From Pyrenochaeta sp. MPI-SDFR-AT-0127 (lineage: Eukaryota; Ascomycota; Dothideomycetes; Pleosporales; Cucurbitariaceae), in contig JAGTJM010000088.1 of assembly GCA_020747015.1 (NCBI GenBank), positions 49,326 through 113,325 on the forward strand: a DNA stretch of 64,000 nt, written 5' to 3'. This document shows, in pieces, positions 59,746-64,000 of this stretch; the stretch's first letter is position 1; each line of letters opens with the position of its first letter. Made by a program: the position numbers and the translations under genes. The notes below the pieces were generated by a model. It did not search any database, was not told the DNA's origin, and was given only the letters and a program-made list of their open reading frames with translations.

Positions 59746-61156
59746 ATGTCTAGACAGGATACGGAAAATGTCAGCCTTGACCAGGCTCTAAGCTCTGCAA
59801 ACGAGTTGTCACAATTTCGATCAATTCTCAGCTTGAGCCCACAACTCCTCCAGGCGCTAAGTGGCGCGTCCAATATAACAATCCTCGCGCCATCAAACAC
59901 AGCCTTTAGCAACGTTGATAACGCAACTCTTCAAAGTCTCACATCCAATCAGGGTTTAGTAACTGCTCTGTTACAGTACCACGTTTTGAATGGCACATAT
60001 CCTTTCAACGCAGTTTTAAATAGAACCACCTTTGTTCCAACACTGTTGACCAACCCTCTATTCACCAATGTCACCAGCGGCCAAGTTATCGAGGCCAATG
60101 AGCGAGCAGGTGGCCGCAACGTTACTTTCTACAGCGGCTTGTTGTCGAACTCTACTATCTCCACACCAGTATGTTATGATGCACCGAAAATATTCCCGAC
60201 ATTGCTAAATATGACAGAATATTACTTTCACGGGTGGCATTGTCCACGTCGTCGACAATTTGCTCGCGCTTCCCCAGAACTCGGCCGACACCTTGTCTGC
60301 TGCAGGTCTAACATCACTGCGTGGTGCACTCAACGCAACCAGTCTTACCGGCACCATCAACAATGAACATGACCTTACCATCTTCGCACCTTCTAACAGA
60401 GGGATTCAGAACATCGCCTCTGCACTTGCGAATCTTAGCACAGAACAAGTTACCGACATATTAACCTACCACGTTGTCACTGGTGCCATTAGTTATTCTC
60501 CGAGTTTTGAGAATGGTGCAAAACTATCCACCGCTAATGGTGGAAACATTACCATCACCGTCAACGATGGCCGCGTTTTCGTGAACAATGCCGGCGTAAT
60601 TGTCTCCGATATATTGATAGCGAATGGCGTTTTACATGTTATCGATGAGGTATTGAACCCCAGCAATCAAACCATTGCGAACCCGGCTTCTCAGCAAGGT
60701 ATACCTGCATACGAGGGTGCTACTCCTGCCTCGGATGTCCCATTCACATCTGGCCAGCCCACACCCACTACGCCCATAATACCCACAATACCTACAACAT
60801 CTACAACATCGACCAACCAAGGTAGTCCTTCTGGATCTGCAGGACTCAGCACTGGGGCCAAAGCAGGTATCGGCGTTGGTGCTACCTTGGCAGCAGCGCT
60901 GCTAGTCGGCCTTGTGTATTTCTTTTTTAAGCGACGTAAGAAAACTGTCCCTGCAGCAGACCCATCGGGCATTTCCGAACTGCCGGACCAAGATCAAGAA
61001 CTGGCTGGTCGAAAATGGTATATAGGCGGAAAATGGAGAAACGAAGCGCATACAGAGGAAAAGCACCATGAACTGGACTCTACGCCAGTTCGTGTGGTGC
61101 CAGGACCACCAGCTGAGTTGGATGCAGTGGAACGTTCGTCAGAGAATCGTACGTGA
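59746..61156 (+). CDS. Fasciclin (FAS1) domain membrane protein
   Basis: Cell-surface adhesion-type protein. Exons 59746-60168 and 60218-61156 (49-nt intron) give 453 aa. The first FAS1 domain (about 8-150) contains NITILAPSNTAF, LLQYHVLNGTYP and, across the splice, ITFTGGIVHVVDNLLALP. The second (about 155-300) contains DLTIFAPSNRGI, ILTYHVVTGAISY and ILIANGVLHVIDEVLNP. A Thr/Pro/Ser-rich stalk (about 318-350) leads to one transmembrane helix (about 356-378) with a KRRKK stop-transfer and an 80-residue cytosolic tail. Many N-glycosylation sites are present. The expected N-terminal signal peptide is absent: translation from the only ATG gives MSRQDTENVSLDQAL, so a first exon may be missing or lost. 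The gene ends about 50 bp before the RIP-type A+T-rich block. Confidence 0.87.
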
Positions 61157-61601
61157 GACATATCTAACACGCCATACACAAAGACGACAGTCTACAGGGG
61201 ATTATAGAATTATATAGCTAGAATCGATTGTATATATTATATAGAAGTAGGGTTACTATTTCTAAGAATAGGTTCTATTTATAAAAATAGGTAGAATATA
61301 TTTAGCTCTCTTAAAAAAGGTTATTTAGCTTCCCTCTTATCTAATATATTACTAGTTTAGAAGCCTACCTTATAGTAAGACTAATAAGCCTATACTATAT
61401 CTAATATATTACTTATTATAGTAGATTATTATAAAGAAAGTTTTATAAACCTATATTAGTAGAAGGGGTACTTATAAGAGGTAATAGTTAGGAAGTTAGC
61501 CTTATTACCCTACGAGGATAAATAAAAGCTAATAGTAAAGAATATTATATAATATATTCTATAGATTCTAGTAAGTATAGGTCTAACTATAGGACTTTAG
61601 G

Positions 61602-61640
61602 ATCTAGGATATCTAGGATATCTAGGATTCCTAGAACTAT
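61602..61640. repeat. Short tandem GGATATCTAG-type units
   Basis: A 10-bp unit containing ATCTAGGAT is repeated about three times in the RIP block. Minor feature. Confidence 0.6.
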
Positions 61641-61866
61641 ATAAGTATATAGATAATAGTAATATACTTCTATAGTATATTATAATTAACCTTAAGTTAT
61701 TATTAAATACTACTATTTAATACTTAAAATAACTTTAACTACTTATCTATCTCTACTTACTCTAATCTAGAAGCTACTAAGAAAGGACTCCTTAGTAATA
61801 CTAGCTACTTTATATTATAGCTACTCTACTAAGAAATCTAAGTCTTTTTAATATTTTAATTACCTT

Positions 61867-62226
61867 TAAATAAAGTAATATTAAGATAGATATAATAATT
61901 TCTAAATCTAGAAGTATTAATATTAGTAAATTATATAATAATATAGGCGCTAAAGAGTTCTAAAAAATATCTAAGTATAACTTAAAAGTATATAGGAGTA
62001 TATACTATAGTAGATAATTAAGAATATCTCTATTTCTATAAGTCTAGTATAGAAGAATAAGAAAAACTTATTCTACTATTTACTACTAAAGAGCTATCTT
62101 TATATATAAGGAAATAGAAGTAATAAAGCCTAATTAGAATAATATTAGAAGTAGGTCTAATACTACTTAAGTAGGACTTTTTATTCTAAAGGAATATATA
62201 TCTATTTCTATATAATATTTATTATA
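61867..62226 (+). repeat. Long inverted repeat, left arm
   Basis: About 360 bp that reappears in reverse complement at 62477-62833. The core (61979-62180) aligns end to end by eye, and almost all differences are A/G or C/T transitions. The arm outer end is less exact. Confidence 0.8.
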
Positions 62227-62476
62227 TTACTTCTCTTCTTAGAAAAGATAGTTTCTATCTTTTATAGAGTTAGAAGAGTAATATATAATACTCTTTAGAT
62301 ATCTTTACTAATAGATTTTAAATCTATTCTAAATTAGATCTAAATTTAAGCTAACCTTAAATCTATACTTACCTTAGGTTTAAGTTACTTTTACCTTAAG
62401 TTAGCTATTTACTTATTAGTATAATTAAAATAATCCTACCTATTATAGTTATCTTCTCCTCTTTATATACTACTTC

Positions 62477-62833
62477 TATAATAAATATTATATAGAAATA
62501 GAGATATATATATATTTCTATAAGATAAAGAGTTCTATTTAAGTAGTATTAGACCTATCTCTAATACTATCCTAATTAGGCCTTATTACTTCTATTTCTC
62601 TATATATAAAGATAGCTCTTTAGTAGTAGATAGTAGGATAAATTCTTCTTATCTTTCTATACTAGACTTATAGAAATAGAGGTATTTTTAGTTATCTACT
62701 ATAGTATATACTCTTATATACTTTTAAGTTATACTTAGATCTTTTTTAGAATCTTTTAGTATCTATATTATTATATTATAAAAAAAACTTTATCTTTACT
62801 AGTAATAGCTTCTTAATAATATTACTTTATTTA
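62477..62833 (-). repeat. Long inverted repeat, right arm
   Basis: Reverse-complement partner of 61867-62226, separated by about 250 bp of non-repeated A+T-rich sequence. Either two decayed copies of one element in opposite orientation or the ends of a fold-back element. Confidence 0.8.
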
Positions 62834-64000
62834 AAAAGATTATATCTAAACTCTTATATTAATATAATCTAATTTAAATCTATTTATAATTAAATTTTAT
62901 TATTTTAAAGTTAGGATTTTCTTAATTTTCTAATAATTAAAGCCTATAGGTTTAGAACTTCTTATACTATTATATAAAAATTAACTTTAGGAAAATTATA
63001 TAAAGTACTAAGATAGAAATTTAAAGATTACTAATAATCTAAAAAAATTAGAGCCTAAGCTAATATCTTTCTTTAAATAAGAATTAGTTTAAATAGAAGT
63101 ATTATCTTTATTAAGATTAATATAGTAGTAGGCTATTTAGTTAAAAGAAATTATATAGCTTAAAGCTATTAAGTAAATAAAGGGCTACTCTAAATAAAAA
63201 CTAAAGTATAATACTTAATTTATAATAGTAGAGAATTAAGATATAATTAGACTTAACCTAAAGCTTACTAAGTTATAGTATAAACTATAATAAATTTATA
63301 TAGAACTAAATAGACTAAAAGTATAGCCTATCTCTAGTTTAATTAAATCTAATTAGTTTTTATCTACTACTAAAATACTCTTAACTATAAACTTATAAAA
63401 AACTTATTCTCTTTTAGTAATACTTTTTTAAAATTTATAGATAGAATAATAAAATTAGAAAAAATACCTCCTATTAGTAATCTAAGTAATAGAAAAAATT
63501 CTAGCTTTAGATAATAGTAAGCTTCTATATAAGACTAACTTAAAATTAATTTAGATTACTATTAGATAAAGTATATATATATAGTCTTAGTCTAGGAATA
63601 TACTATAGAGTTAGTAAAAGAATACTTAGAGTTTTAATACCTAGCTAACTCTTCTATAGATAGCTTCTAGATTACTAAATAAATAATTAATTTCTTAAAA
63701 TTCTATTTTCTTACTAAAAATAAGATAGTAGAAAATAGATTATTATTTAACTAATTATAATAAGAGAAAAAAAAACTTTTATTTTCTTTAAAGTATATTT
63801 TCTAGATATAGCTAGAAAAAGATATATACCTAAGTTAGAGTAGTTTTACTACTTATAGATTAAAATTATCTCTAGTCTTTAAGTATTAAATCTAGGATTT
63901 AAGTACTTCTAAAAGAACTTTTTTAAGTAGATAATAGAGTATCTAACTATATATAATATAGAGTAGAAGAACTATCTAGTTATAAGCTCTTCCTACTAAT

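Larger units (their letters stand above)
61190..64000. repeat. A+T-rich block with saturated RIP signature
   Basis: About 75% A+T, no open gene, dominated by TA, CTA/TAG and TTA/TAA triplets. Reading base by base past about 61235 I find no CpA or TpG dinucleotide up to the window end, while C and G remain in CT, CC, GA, AG and GC contexts. That is the end state expected of RIP (CpA to TpA on both strands) acting on repeated DNA. The underlying element cannot be named. The edge is sharp and lies just after the FAS1 gene. Confidence 0.9.

Noticed and set aside
1..64000. CRISPR array, riboswitch, bacterial operon signals or 5S rRNA
   Set aside because: The window is eukaryotic nuclear DNA; no regularly spaced repeats or 5S-like conserved core was found.

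Overview
This window comes from the nuclear genome of a filamentous ascomycete (Pezizomycotina), most likely a Dothideomycete of the Pleosporales type; the class is inferred from gene content and was not tested by search. Supporting signs are short GT-AG introns of about 47-60 nt, Zn2Cys6 regulators, a LaeA-like methyltransferase, a proteasome/HDAC housekeeping set, and a terminal A+T-rich block with the CpA/TpG depletion expected from repeat-induced point mutation (RIP). Exon joins were worked out by hand from splice signals, reading phase and protein-family continuity.

Region by region. 1-16.6 kb is a gene-poor accessory stretch: an aldo/keto reductase, a secreted-type flavin amine oxidase, a 3.6 kb gene-free region, a coiled-coil protein with a C-terminal Zn-cluster motif, a broken DJ-1/PfpI gene, a GFA-domain enzyme, and an exonuclease III-like gene interrupted by one in-frame TAG. 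17-36.2 kb is mostly conserved housekeeping: a short type I metacaspase, histone deacetylase RPD3, proteasome deubiquitinase RPN11, a LaeA-like methyltransferase, the half-size ABC transporter HMT1 and the SEA/GATOR2-type WD40-RING protein RTC1 (divergent pair), and ribosomal protein eS21. 37-44 kb holds an intron-containing tRNA-Gly(GCC), a glutathione S-transferase, an F-box/LRR-like protein, a weak hypothetical ORF and an unnamed conserved fungal protein. 45-50 kb pairs a Zn2Cys6 transcription factor with a Dal5-type anion permease on the same strand. 50.6-58 kb has a GH47 EDEM-like mannosidase with a PA-like tail (ER-associated degradation) divergent from TIM50 (mitochondrial import), then a conserved hypothetical. 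59.7-61.2 kb is a two-FAS1-domain membrane protein.

From about 61.2 kb to the end the sequence is roughly 75% A+T, has no intact gene, and on reading contains essentially no CpA or TpG. It carries a long inverted repeat whose arms differ mostly by transitions, as expected of a heavily RIP-mutated transposon relic. The FAS1 gene lies directly at this boundary.

The observations most worth follow-up are the single TAG that replaces the conserved Trp of an otherwise intact Exo/Endo/Phos nuclease (pseudogene, RIP-type mutation or RNA editing), the canonical Zn2Cys6 spacing at the wrong end of a coiled-coil protein, the decaying DJ-1 gene, and the saturated RIP block with its inverted repeat.
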